This document shows positions 55,760 through 63,873 of a DNA stretch of 64,000 nt, piece after piece. The notes under the pieces were generated by a model. It did no database searches, was not told the DNA's origin, and saw only the letters and a program-made list of their open reading frames with translations. Each line of letters opens with the position of its first letter. The first letter of the stretch is position 1. The stretch lies in NCBI GenBank assembly GCA_016861105.1, contig BOKS01000014.1, positions 80,718 to 144,717 of the forward strand, written 5' to 3'. The translations under genes and the position numbers were made by a program. This stretch comes from Betaproteobacteria bacterium (GTDB lineage: Bacteria; Pseudomonadota; Gammaproteobacteria; Burkholderiales; Casimicrobiaceae).

Positions 55760-55859
55760 CGAAGATCGATCAGTTCGATGAATATCGCGCAAATTTTCCG
55801 CTTTTTTATCGATTTGTTCAATGCTTCAATGGTGCGAATCCACCTCCCGGAGCCCTTCC
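55760..55859. promoter_or_regulatory. Divergent promoter region between the LysR and azoR-like genes
   Basis: This is one of the most AT-rich intergenic stretches in the window (TTTTCCGCTTTTTTATCGA, AATGCTTCAATGG). It contains partly symmetric ATCGAT/TTCGATGAATATCG words that could be a LysR T-N11-A type site. A precise operator cannot be fixed by eye. Confidence 0.45.
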
Positions 55860-56474
55860 GTGAACGTCCTTCGCATCGACAGCTCGCTCCACGGCGCCGA
55901 CGGCGCCTCCAGCCGTCTCGCCGCGACTTGCGTCGAGGCGCTGTGTGCCACCGGCGCGGTGCATCGCGTCGTGGTGCGCGACCTCGCCGCGGACCCGGTC
56001 CCGCACCTCACGGCGGAACGTTTCGCCGCGTTCCTCGCGAAGCCGGAGGAGCGGACCCCGGCACAGCAGGCCGCAGTCGCCGCGTCGGACGCACTGATCG
56101 ACGAGCTGCGCGCCGCCGACACCATCGTCCTCGGTCTGCCGATGTACAACTTCGGGGTGCCCTCGAAGCTGAAGGCGTACTTCGACCACGTGGCGCGCGC
56201 CGGCGTGACGTTCCGCTACACCGCGAGCGGGCCGCAGGGACTGCTCACCGGCAAGCGCGCCGTCGTGCTGGCCGCCCGCGGCGGCCGCTACGAGGGGACG
56301 CCGCGCGACACGCAGACGGCGTACATTCGCGATTTCCTGCGCTTCGTCGGCATCGAGGACGTGACGTTCGTGTATGCGGAGGGCCTGGCCATGGGCGAGG
56401 GACCGCGCGAGGCCGCGTTGCGCGGTGCCCGCGCGGCCATCGGCCGCCTCGTGGCCGAGCCGCTCGCCGCGTGA
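55860..56474 (+). CDS. FMN-dependent NADH:quinone/azo reductase (AzoR-like)
   Basis: This 204-residue flavodoxin-fold protein starts MNVLRIDSSLHGADGASSRLA, contains the FMN-site IVLGLPMYNFGVPSKLKAYFDHVARAGVTFRYT, and GKRAVVLAARGGRY. AzoR enzymes reduce quinones and azo dyes by two electrons in the cytoplasm. The GTG at 55860 has GGAG 9 bases upstream and matches the family start; the track begins upstream at 55821. It is divergent from the LysR gene and translationally coupled to a pirin gene, a common oxidative/electrophile-response pairing. Confidence 0.9.
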   Translation: MNVLRIDSSLHGADGASSRLAATCVEALCATGAVHRVVVRDLAADPVPHLTAERFAAFLAKPEERTPAQQAAVAASDALIDELRAADTIVLGLPMYNFGVPSKLKAYFDHVARAGVTFRYTASGPQGLLTGKRAVVLAARGGRYEGTPRDTQTAYIRDFLRFVGIEDVTFVYAEGLAMGEGPREAALRGARAAIGRLVAEPLAA

Positions 56475-57355
56475 CGCCCGTGACAGCCTTCCCGGAGATC
56501 AACGTGACCCGGCCCCGATCGCTCGCGCGCGTGATCCGCGCGGTACCGGCATCCGACGGCGCGGGCGTGCGCCTGCTGCGCAGCCTCGGCCAGACCCCCG
56601 GCGCGCGCGTCGACCCGTTCCTGATGCTCGACCACCTGTCGTCGGAGAACCCCGACGACTACGTGGCCGGGTTCCCGTCGCACCCGCACCGCGGCTTCGA
56701 GACCGTCACCTACATGCTCGACGGCCACCTGCTGCACGAGGACCACCTGGGCAACCGCGGTCACCTGCGCAGCGGCGGCGTCCAGTGGATGACCGCGGGG
56801 CGCGGCGTGATCCACTCCGAGATGCCGCAGCAGGAACGCGGGCGGATGCGCGGCTTCCAGCTGTGGATCAACCTGCCCGCCGCCGAGAAGATGAAGCCGG
56901 CGCGCTATCGCGACCTCGGCGCCGAGGAGATCCCCGACGTCGCGCTGCCCGACGGCGCTCGCGTGCGGGTCGTCGCGGGGACGCTGGACGTCGCCGGAGC
57001 GCGCGCAGAAGGTCCGATCGCGGGGCTCGCGACCGAGCCGCTGTTCTTCGACGTCGCGCTGCCGGCGAACGGGGCGTTCGACCATCCGCTCGCGGCGGGC
57101 CACAGCGCCTTCGTCTATCCCTACGAGGGCGCGCTGGACGTGGCCGGCGTCGCCCTGCCGACGCATGCGGCGGGCGTGCTGGAAGGCGACGGCGGTATCG
57201 CTGTCCGTGCGAACGCCGGGGCCGCGCGGTTCCTGCTGCTCGCGGCGAAACCGCTGCGCGAGCCGGTCGTCCAGTGGGGCCCGTTCGTCATGAACACCCG
57301 CGACGAGATCGAGCAGGCGATCCGCGACTACCAGGACGGCTCGCTGGTCGGCTGA
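56471..57355 (+). CDS. Pirin-family cupin protein
   Basis: This 294-residue bicupin has the Pirin metal-site motifs FPSHPHRGFETVTYMLDG (His/His/Glu) and HLRSGGVQWMTAGRGVIHSEMP, then FQLWINLP. Pirins bind Fe or Ni and some act as quercetinases. The GTG overlaps the azoR stop (GTGA), and a second GTG three codons later is an alternative start. Quinone reduction and pirin quercetinase activity could together handle phenolics, but this is inference. Confidence 0.9.
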   Translation: MTPVTAFPEINVTRPRSLARVIRAVPASDGAGVRLLRSLGQTPGARVDPFLMLDHLSSENPDDYVAGFPSHPHRGFETVTYMLDGHLLHEDHLGNRGHLRSGGVQWMTAGRGVIHSEMPQQERGRMRGFQLWINLPAAEKMKPARYRDLGAEEIPDVALPDGARVRVVAGTLDVAGARAEGPIAGLATEPLFFDVALPANGAFDHPLAAGHSAFVYPYEGALDVAGVALPTHAAGVLEGDGGIAVRANAGAARFLLLAAKPLREPVVQWGPFVMNTRDEIEQAIRDYQDGSLVG

Positions 57356-57370
57356 CCGCCCGAAACGAGC

Positions 57371-57395
57371 GAAACGAGGGTCAGACTCGCATTTC
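57371..57395 (+). repeat. Fifth copy of the GAGGGTCAGACTCGAATT-type repeat
   Basis: GAAACGAGGGTCAGACTCGCATTTC matches the copies at 14546-14701, with one change in the core (GCATT). It follows the pirin gene by 16 bp, again at the 3' side of a gene. Confidence 0.7.
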
Positions 57396-57447
57396 GCCGT
57401 GCGGCCCCCTGCCTGTCGCCCACCGCCGGTGTCGCACGTGGTGCCGG

Positions 57448-57476
57448 TTGATCTTTGATCAAAGATCAATTAGGCT
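57448..57476 (+). promoter_or_regulatory. Perfect 22-bp palindromic operator overlapping a promoter
   Basis: The half-site TTGATCTTTGA is followed exactly by its reverse complement, giving a 22-bp perfect palindrome at 57448-57469. TTGATC at its left end could be a -35, with TAGGCT (57471-57476) 17 bases on as the -10, so a bound repressor would block RNA polymerase. It lies 78 bp before the enolase-superfamily gene, and the GntR gene at the end of this operon is the likely binder. Confidence 0.65.
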
Positions 57477-57546
57477 GTCGCACCGATCCCAACGACCCCT
57501 TGGTCTTTCCGTCCGCTGCGCGCGCACGTCGAGCCCCGGCCTTCCC

Positions 57547-58710
57547 ATGCGCGACCTCGCCATCCGCTCGATCCGCCGCTTCCTCGTCCGCGTGCCGGTG
57601 CGCACCCCGATCGTCTGGGGCTCCGGCGTGCGCACCGGCGTGACGCGCCTGCTGGTCGAGGTGACCACCGAGGCCGGCATCGTCGGCTGGGGCGAGACGA
57701 TCTGCCTGCTCGACGCCATCCCCGCCGTGCTCGACCGCGCGGTCATCCCGCTCGCCGTCGGCCGGGGCGTCGACGAGGTCGAACGCTTCCACCGCCACGT
57801 GCTCGGCGCCGGGTACTACCACCACAAGCGCGCCGCGGTGATGGCGATGTGCGCGGTCGAGATGGCGATGTGGGACGCGTTCGGCAAGGCCTGCGGCCAG
57901 CCGCTCTACCGGCTGTGGGGCGGCGAGTGGCGCACGCGCATCCCGCTCGCGGCCTACCTGCTGCAGAGCGATCCCCGGGTGTGCGAGCAGGACGCGCGCG
58001 ACTACCTCGCGGCCGGCTACGAGACCTTCAAGCTCAAGATCGGCTACGACGAGCGCTCCGACGTCGAGCTCACGCGCATCGTGCGCGAGGTCATCGGCCC
58101 GGACCGGCCGCTGCGGCTCGACGTCAACGGCGCGTGGACGCCGGGGACGGCGAAGCGGCAGCTGCAGCGGCTGCTCCCGCACGACCCCGCATACGTCGAG
58201 CAGCCGCTGGAGCTCGACGACCTTGCGGGGCACGCCGCGCTGCGCGCCTCGCAGAGCGTGCCGATCGCCCTGGACGAGAGCGCGTACACCCTGCAGGACG
58301 TCGGCAACATCGTGCGCGCGCAGGCCGCCGACGTGATCCTGCTCGATCCGCACGAAGCCGGCGGCCTGTGGCAGACGGTCAAGGCCGCGGCCGTCGCCGA
58401 GTCCGTCGGCATCCCGGTCACGCTGCACAGCGGCGGCGAGCTCGCGCTGTCGCAGGCGGCGTACCTGCACCTCGCGGCGAGCATCCCCAACCTGACGCTC
58501 GCCATCGACAACGAGCTCGGCCACCTCGCGGGCGACATCTGCGCCACGCCGTTCGTCATCGACCGCGGGACGCTCACCGTGCCCGATCGCGCCGGGCTGG
58601 GCGTCGACGTCGATCCCGCGCTCGTGGCGCGCCACGAAGTGCACGACATCACCGGCGCGTACCTCGATCCGCGCCGCCCCGGCTGGTTCCCCACCAAGCC
58701 CGCCTACTGA
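57547..58710 (+). CDS. Enolase-superfamily (mandelate racemase/muconate lactonizing) enzyme
   Basis: This 387-residue protein has a capping domain and a (beta/alpha)7-beta barrel. The base motif is FKLKIG (Lys-x-Lys). The metal ligands are in LDVNGAW (Asp), YVEQPLE (Glu) and ALDES (Asp/Glu). It follows the muconate-cycloisomerase or racemase/dehydratase pattern; the exact acid substrate is unknown. The start ATG has no strong Shine-Dalgarno sequence. It is first in an operon with a Bug receptor and a GntR regulator, so a catabolic pathway for an imported carboxylate is likely. Confidence 0.87.
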   Translation: MRDLAIRSIRRFLVRVPVRTPIVWGSGVRTGVTRLLVEVTTEAGIVGWGETICLLDAIPAVLDRAVIPLAVGRGVDEVERFHRHVLGAGYYHHKRAAVMAMCAVEMAMWDAFGKACGQPLYRLWGGEWRTRIPLAAYLLQSDPRVCEQDARDYLAAGYETFKLKIGYDERSDVELTRIVREVIGPDRPLRLDVNGAWTPGTAKRQLQRLLPHDPAYVEQPLELDDLAGHAALRASQSVPIALDESAYTLQDVGNIVRAQAADVILLDPHEAGGLWQTVKAAAVAESVGIPVTLHSGGELALSQAAYLHLAASIPNLTLAIDNELGHLAGDICATPFVIDRGTLTVPDRAGLGVDVDPALVARHEVHDITGAYLDPRRPGWFPTKPAY

Positions 58711-58726
58711 GGAGACGGAGGACGTC

Positions 58727-59704
58727 ATGATCCCGCTGCGCAGAACCCTCGTCACGGCAGCCGTCGCGCTCGCCGCCGTCGCGCTCGCCGGCCCCGCGCC
58801 GGCGCAGGAGTACCCGTCGAAGCCGGTGCGCATCCTGGTGCCCTATCCACCGGGCGGCGCCTCCGACGTCACCGCCCGCATCCTTGCCGACAAGCTGTCG
58901 AAGCGCTGGGGCGGCAAGCCGGTCTTCGTCGAGAACAAGGCCGGTGCGAACGGCGTCATCGGCACCGAGACGATCGCGCGCGCCGAGCCCGATGGCTACA
59001 CGATCGGCCTGGTCGCGAGCTCGCACGTGACCAACCACGCGCTGATGAAGAAGGTGCCCTACGAGCTCGCGGACATGGTGCCGATCACGATCACGGCGCA
59101 GGTGCAGCTCGGGCTGGTCGTCAATCCCGCGGTGCCCGCGAACGACGTGCGGGCGCTGGTCGCGTACGCGAAGGCGAACCCCGGCAAGCTCGCGGTGGCG
59201 ACGTCCGGCCGCGGGAGCAATCCGCAGCTGTGGGCGCTCGCGTTCCAGCAGATGACCGGCACGAAGATGATCGACGTCCCGTACAAGGGCAGCGGCGCCG
59301 CGCATCCGGACCTGCTGGCCGGGCAGACGCAGCTGATGTTCGACGCCGTCGCCGCGGTGATGCCGCACGTGAAGGCCGGCAAGCTGCGCCTGCTCGCCGT
59401 CGGCGGCGAGAAGCGCTCGCCGTTCCTGCCCGACACGCCGACGATGCAGGAGGCGGGCGTGCCCGGCTACGTCAACGCGTCGTGGGGCGCGGTGATCGCA
59501 CCGGCGAAGACGCCGAAGGCGATCGTCGACAAGCTGAACGCCGACATCGTGGCGATCCTGAACGAGGCCGACACGAAGGAGCGCCTCGCGGGCCTGTCCG
59601 CGGAGGTGATCGCGAACTCGCCGGCGGAGGCCGCGGCGTTCATGCGCAGCGAGGAGGTGCGGCTGACCAAGCTCATCCGCGATGTCGGCATCCAGCCCGA
59701 GTAG
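58727..59704 (+). CDS. Bug/TctC-type periplasmic solute receptor
   Basis: This 325-residue product has a signal peptide ([20 protein letters not shown]). The mature protein carries the family hallmarks YPSKPVRILVPYPPGGASDVTARI, GANGVIGTETIARAEPDGYTIG, VPYKGSGAAHPDLLAGQTQLMFD and PDTPTMQEAGVPGY. Bug proteins bind carboxylates or aromatic acids; the cognate TctAB membrane genes are not in the window, as is common for orphan Bug genes. It lies 16 bp after the enolase-family gene and overlaps the GntR gene. Confidence 0.92.
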   Translation: MIPLRRTLVTAAVALAAVALAGPAPAQEYPSKPVRILVPYPPGGASDVTARILADKLSKRWGGKPVFVENKAGANGVIGTETIARAEPDGYTIGLVASSHVTNHALMKKVPYELADMVPITITAQVQLGLVVNPAVPANDVRALVAYAKANPGKLAVATSGRGSNPQLWALAFQQMTGTKMIDVPYKGSGAAHPDLLAGQTQLMFDAVAAVMPHVKAGKLRLLAVGGEKRSPFLPDTPTMQEAGVPGYVNASWGAVIAPAKTPKAIVDKLNADIVAILNEADTKERLAGLSAEVIANSPAEAAAFMRSEEVRLTKLIRDVGIQPE

Positions 59705-60425
59705 GGTGCGGCCGGCGCGCGCGCTCCCCGCCGCCCGCGTGCAGCCGGCGCTCGCGCTGTCCGCGACCACGGCAACGCGCGTGGCCGCGGACCTGCGCCG
59801 GCGCATCCTCGCCGGCGAGCTCCGGCCCGGCCAGCGCCTCAAGCTCGACGAGCTGGCGACGCTGTGCGAAGTCAGCCACATGCCCGTGCGCGAGGCGCTG
59901 CGCGAGCTCGAGGGCGAGGGCGTGCTCGACGTGCAGCCGCACCGCGGCGCGACGATCCGCGGCGTCGACGCGCGCTTCGTGCGCAACTTCTACGACCTGC
60001 GCGGCGCGATCGAGGGCATGCTGTCGGGCCGCTGCGCCGAGCGCATCGACGACGACGGCCTGCGCGCGCTGCGCGAGGCCGCACGCGACGTCGAGGCCGC
60101 GGCCGCCCGGTCGTCGGCCGGGGGCATCGTGGCGGCGAACCGCCGCTTCCACGATCTCATCAACGCCGCGGCGGACAACCCCGAGGCACTGCGCACGCTC
60201 GAGCGCGGCCGCGTGCTGGCGGACGCGCTGCGCCTGCGCTTCGGCTACGGGAGCGGCCGCGTGGACGCGATCCTGGCCGAGCACGCGGAGCTCGTGCGCG
60301 CGATCGGCCGGCGCGATGCCGGCCGCGCCGCCGCGATTGCGCAGCGGCACTGCCTGCGCGCGCGCGACGACATGCTCGCGCGGATGGGAGAGCCGGCGAC
60401 GCGGCGCGACGCTGCCGCGTCGTAG
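59682..60425 (+). CDS. GntR-family regulator (FCD/FadR subfamily)
   Basis: This 247-residue regulator has a winged HTH (VAADLRRRILAGELRPGQRLKLDELATLCEVSHMPVREALRELEGEGVLDVQPHRGATI) and an all-helical FCD effector domain (FYDLRGAIEGMLSGRCAERI ... NRRFHDLINAAADNP ... EHAELVRAI), with Asp/His metal-ligand positions. It starts with an ATG inside the Bug gene (23 bp overlap). It probably represses its own operon through the perfect palindrome upstream of the first gene, induced by the acid substrate. Confidence 0.9.
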   Translation: MSASSPSRVRPARALPAARVQPALALSATTATRVAADLRRRILAGELRPGQRLKLDELATLCEVSHMPVREALRELEGEGVLDVQPHRGATIRGVDARFVRNFYDLRGAIEGMLSGRCAERIDDDGLRALREAARDVEAAAARSSAGGIVAANRRFHDLINAAADNPEALRTLERGRVLADALRLRFGYGSGRVDAILAEHAELVRAIGRRDAGRAAAIAQRHCLRARDDMLARMGEPATRRDAAAS

Positions 60426-60668
60426 TGCCGGTCCCCGGTCGCCCGCCGCACGCGTCGCGCGCCCTCGCCGGGCGGCCGGGCCGCATTGCGTCGCCGATCG
60501 CTCGCCGACGCGGTCGGGGAGGACCAGCCAGGACCTCGGCGGGCCACGAACGCGGATCCCGCCGCTCGAACGCCCGCCTCGTCACCGTGGCGCTCCCGGT
60601 CGGCCTCACGGGGACGGGCGCGATGCGGGCGCCGGGCGTCTCGCTGGCCGTTCGCCACGTCAGACGGG

Positions 60669-60696
60669 ACAGGCGAGGGCGTCCGCCCTCGCCTGT
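60669..60696. terminator. GC-rich stem-loop between convergent genes
   Basis: ACAGGCGAGGGCG is followed two bases later by its exact reverse complement, giving a strong hairpin between the convergent GntR and aminotransferase genes. There is no T-run on either strand. It probably acts as a bidirectional terminator or transcript-end stabiliser. The 60426-60713 gap has no gene. Confidence 0.6.
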
Positions 60697-60713
60697 GTCT
60701 CGGACTGCGCCGT

Positions 60714-62177
60714 CTACGGGTGCGGCACCGTCTGCAGCAGCTTGCTGACGAGGTTGTCGACGTCCCTCACGTTGTGGAACAGGTGGGTCGAGATCCGCAG
60801 CGGGCGCGAGAACGTCGCGCCGGTGGCGTTCTGCGCCGGGTTGCTTCGCAACGAGTGCGGCGTCGCGACGTTGCGCACGACGACACCGGCCTCGCGAAGC
60901 GCGGCGACGGCGTTGCCCGACGCCGTCACCTGCGCGCTGGCCTCCGCCGCCGACAGGTCGGCGTTGTAGTCGTAGTTCGGCGAGAACGGGTTGAAGGACG
61001 TGAGCGCGACGCGCGCGTGGTGCGGGATCGCCGGATCGTAAGGCGTGCAGAGCGTCTGCTGCCCCCAGATCGTGTAGATCCTGCTGCGCAGGTACTGCGC
61101 GAGCGCCACGATGTAGTCCTCGATCACCTGGCGGCCCCACGCGTCCCACATCTGGCAGCACTCGGTGAGCGCCTGCAGCGCGGGATAGTTGGGATGGCCG
61201 CGGCTCATCATCGTCGCGGCGACGTTGTCGTTGGGGTCGCGGATCCCGCCGTTCAGCGTCGCGCCGGGGTTCGTCGAGTAGCCGCCGAACGTCGGCCAGA
61301 ACGCGGGGAGCGGGCTCGTGTTCGCGTACTCGGCGGCAGGGCCGGACTGGTTGCGAATGTAGAGGATGCCGGTGCCGCCGGGACCGCACTGCCACTTGTG
61401 GCCGGAGCCCGCGTAGAAGTCGACGCCCATGTCGTGGAAGTCCAGGTTCAGCATCCCGGTGCCGTGCGCGCCGTCGATGATCGAGACGATGCCCTGGGAG
61501 GCGGCCCACTCGCACAGCAGCTTCTCGGGCAGCCGGATGCCGGTCAGGTAGGGCGGCGACGAGAACATGATGAACTTCGTGTTCGCGGTCTGCAGCGCCT
61601 GGAAGCGCGCGAGGACCTCGGCGTCGCTGTACGCGTCGTTCGTCGGGAGATTGATCCGCCTGACGACCATTCCCGTACGGTCCGCCTTGATGTTCATCGG
61701 CGAGTTGCCGCCGCCGTGCTCCATGTTGGTCGAGATGATCTCGTCGCCGCCGTTGGCCACGATCCCGTTGAAGATCAGGCTCATGCCGTCGGTCGTGTTG
61801 TAGCTCAGGACCAGCTCGAACGGATGCGCACCGAATCCGGGCGCGATCGTGTTCCGCATCGTCTGCGTGTTGAACGTCAGCGTCGGATCGAGCGCGACGG
61901 CCCGATAGTTCCGGTCGTGGTTCTTCAGCACCTCCCGGGGCGTGGAGCCGGTCGTGCCGATGTTCATGTACGTCACCGGCGGGTGCAGCGTGAAGGCGGA
62001 GGCGAACGGGCCGCCGTAGGCCAGCGCCGCCGAGCTGTACAGCGCGGAGCCTGCGCCGCTTGCCGCGGCGGCGCCGACACCGAGCACCTTGAAGAACTCC
62101 CGACGCCCCTCGCTGACGCGCTCGCGAGCCTCCAGCACGGCATCCCTTGCGTTCGTCTCCGACATGGCTTGCGTCAT
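60714..62177 (-). CDS. Tat-exported class V PLP-dependent aminotransferase-fold enzyme
   Basis: This 487-residue protein begins with a twin-arginine signal: GRREFFKVLGVGAAAASGAGSALYSSAA. It then has a class V (CsdA/CefD-like) fold: NIGTTGSTP, TDGMSLIFNGIVANGGDEIISTNMEHGG, IIDGAHGTGMLNLDF and the PLP Lys in FYAGSGHKWQCGPGGTGILY. Sequence pattern recalls isopenicillin N epimerase-like enzymes. Export of a folded, PLP-loaded enzyme explains the use of Tat. The start at 62177 has GGAGGAG upstream. A separate exported RidA gene sits 58 bp upstream, probably in the same transcript. The substrate is unknown. Confidence 0.87.
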   Translation of the reverse strand: MTQAMSETNARDAVLEARERVSEGRREFFKVLGVGAAAASGAGSALYSSAALAYGGPFASAFTLHPPVTYMNIGTTGSTPREVLKNHDRNYRAVALDPTLTFNTQTMRNTIAPGFGAHPFELVLSYNTTDGMSLIFNGIVANGGDEIISTNMEHGGGNSPMNIKADRTGMVVRRINLPTNDAYSDAEVLARFQALQTANTKFIMFSSPPYLTGIRLPEKLLCEWAASQGIVSIIDGAHGTGMLNLDFHDMGVDFYAGSGHKWQCGPGGTGILYIRNQSGPAAEYANTSPLPAFWPTFGGYSTNPGATLNGGIRDPNDNVAATMMSRGHPNYPALQALTECCQMWDAWGRQVIEDYIVALAQYLRSRIYTIWGQQTLCTPYDPAIPHHARVALTSFNPFSPNYDYNADLSAAEASAQVTASGNAVAALREAGVVVRNVATPHSLRSNPAQNATGATFSRPLRISTHLFHNVRDVDNLVSKLLQTVPHP

Positions 62178-62235
62178 CTCACTCCTCCTGCCTGATGATT
62201 GCAGTGCGGCCCGTCGCCGCCTGCACACGGGAAAC

Positions 62236-62700
62236 CTATCGGGCCGCGATCGCGGAAATCTCGATCTTCACATCGCGCGGCAGCCTCGCCACCTCCACCG
62301 TCGCGCGCGCGGGCGGCGCGGACTTGAAGTACTCGCCGTACACGGCGTTCATCTTCGAGAACTCGTTGAGGTCCTTCATGAAGACCTGCGTCGCGACGAC
62401 GTTGTCCATCGTCATGCCGTTCGCCTCGAGCACCGCTTTCAGGTTGTCGAGGACGAGCCGGGTCTGCTCCTCGATGGACCCGAGCTTCAGCTGCTTGGAC
62501 TTGGGGTCGATCGGGATCTGGCCGGCGAGGTACAGCGTGTTGCCGACGGCGATCGCCTGCGAATAGGGGCCGATCGCCTCGGGCGCGTTCGGCGTCGAGA
62601 CGACCTTCTTGCTGCCACCGCCTGCTTGTTGTGCTGCACAAGTGATGCTGAAGATGGCCAAGACCACGGCCAGACCAGCGACCCGGGAACACGCGAGCAT
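62236..62700 (-). CDS. Exported RidA/YjgF-family protein
   Basis: This 154-residue protein starts with a signal peptide (LAVVLAIFSITCAAQQ, possibly a lipoprotein since a Cys follows ITC). The RidA domain begins KKVVSTPNAPEAIGPYSQAIAVGNTLYLAGQIPIDP and ends PARATVEVARLPRDVKIEISAIAA, keeping the Arg that binds the imine carboxylate in RidA proteins. RidA hydrolyses reactive enamines/imines made by PLP enzymes. AGGAGGAG lies just before the ATG. It is directly upstream of the exported PLP enzyme. Confidence 0.88.
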   Translation of the reverse strand: MLACSRVAGLAVVLAIFSITCAAQQAGGGSKKVVSTPNAPEAIGPYSQAIAVGNTLYLAGQIPIDPKSKQLKLGSIEEQTRLVLDNLKAVLEANGMTMDNVVATQVFMKDLNEFSKMNAVYGEYFKSAPPARATVEVARLPRDVKIEISAIAAR

Positions 62701-62952
62701 GTCTCCTCCTCTTTCGTCTTGTGGGACTACGGAGGCGGATTGTGAAACGCAACGTGAGAAAAAACAGTTAGTTGATGCTCGTAGCGCTGTTTCCTACATG
62801 TGTGTAGTTGTGCGTGCGGAAACATCCGATGCCGCCTGGCGCCGAATACCGATGGGCCATCTTGTCGGGCACAGAACAACCCGTTGCGCTGGCCGCCGTA
62901 CTCACAGGCTTCTCGGGTCGATGCAGATCGGGCGCGCAACGGCTGCTGCGTC
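62701..62952. other. Intergenic region without a recognised gene
   Basis: No supported ORF lies here. It contains the likely promoter region of the RidA gene and AT-rich words (GAGAAAAAACAGTTAGTTGATG), but no clear promoter consensus was fixed. The listed ORFs in this interval are shadows. Confidence 0.4.
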
Positions 62953-63147
62953 CTAGTGTCCCGAGTCGGAGGTTCGTTGAAGAATGGAGCGATCGTGAAC
63001 GAGCCGGCGGCGCAACGGCGACGAAAACGGATGCGCTGCGCGAAGCGGTCCGAAGCGGATATCGCGAACATCCGCGAGGGCCGCGACACTGCAGCGCGCC
63101 GTTTCTCGCTCGCCTTTGCACGATGAACTTCCGACTCGGGATACTAG
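62953..63147. mobile_element. IS630-like MITE with inverted termini and TA target site
   Basis: The ends CTAGTGTCCCGAGTCGGA (left) and, on the opposite strand, CTAGTATCCCGAGTCGGA (right) are near-perfect inverted repeats about 190 bp apart. The match continues for about 25 bases. Both ends include the TA of CTAG, as for IS630-family insertions at TA. The interior encodes no complete transposase, so it must be moved in trans. The minus-strand reading frame at 63144-63374 ends in the right terminus. Confidence 0.7.
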
Positions 63148-63374
63148 GCCCGCGCGTCGTGTCGGCCCCGACGGGATGCGACCTGGAAGCGCTCGATCGG
63201 TGGCGCGGCGTGCGGGACGAACCGTCCCTCGACGATCACCTCGATGACGCAGACCCATGCCGCCGCCGGCATGCGCGCGTCGTCGTCGGTCGCAGCGACG
63301 TCGAGCGTGTCACGGATCGCCCGGACGGGCAGCCGACCGAGCACGACGCGTTGCATGACGGCGTCGAGCGCCAC
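63144..63374 (-). pseudogene. Truncated reading frame interrupted by the MITE
   Basis: This 76-codon frame (VALDAVMQRVVLGRLPVRAIRD ... GRFVPHAAPPIERFQV) has the G/C-rich third positions of a real gene, but its stop TAG is the MITE end itself, so the original C-terminus is lost. In the same frame a TAG occurs about 17 codons upstream of the GTG start, so the 5' part may also be broken. The family is not recognised. Confidence 0.4.
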
Positions 63375-63873
63375 CTTGCCCGCATTGCACAGGCCACGGG
63401 ACGTCCGACGTCGCTAGGGAGAAGCGGGTCGCGTGCCATGCGAGGCACGTTTCGCGGATGCGCGGCGGACGTCCGTGGCATGTCGAGGCGCACCCTCTCC
63501 GCAGCGACACGCCGGCGGGGCCGGAAGGTGCCCACAGGGACGGCGTCGATGTCGAGGTCGTGACGCGCGTTCGACGCGTGTCACCGGCCGCGGGACGCGC
63601 CTGCTCGAGGCGAACGCGGCGAACGCACGCAACGGCGTGCGGTTCACGGTGAACGAACCGCGGGCGGCGCTGCTGCTCCACGACGCGCGGCTGGATCCAC
63701 GGGTCCACACCGATCCGGGCCGTGGGCAGCGGACCGTCGTACCGGACACGCTCGTGCTCGCCTGCCGCGCCGGCGGTTTCAAGGAACCATCGCGGGCGCC
63801 GACTGGCCCGTTCGAGGCGAAACCGTACCCGTGTCCGCGGAACGATCCGAAACCGATGCGACTGGAACGGATC
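63148..63873. other. Region with no confident intact gene between MITE and IS end
   Basis: Several overlapping frames of 60-220 codons appear here, but none shows a domain I know or has a good ribosome-binding site. A plus-strand frame (about 63586-63876) has gene-like G/C third positions and ends exactly where the IS end begins, so it may be another gene fragment cut by the IS. Confidence 0.35.
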
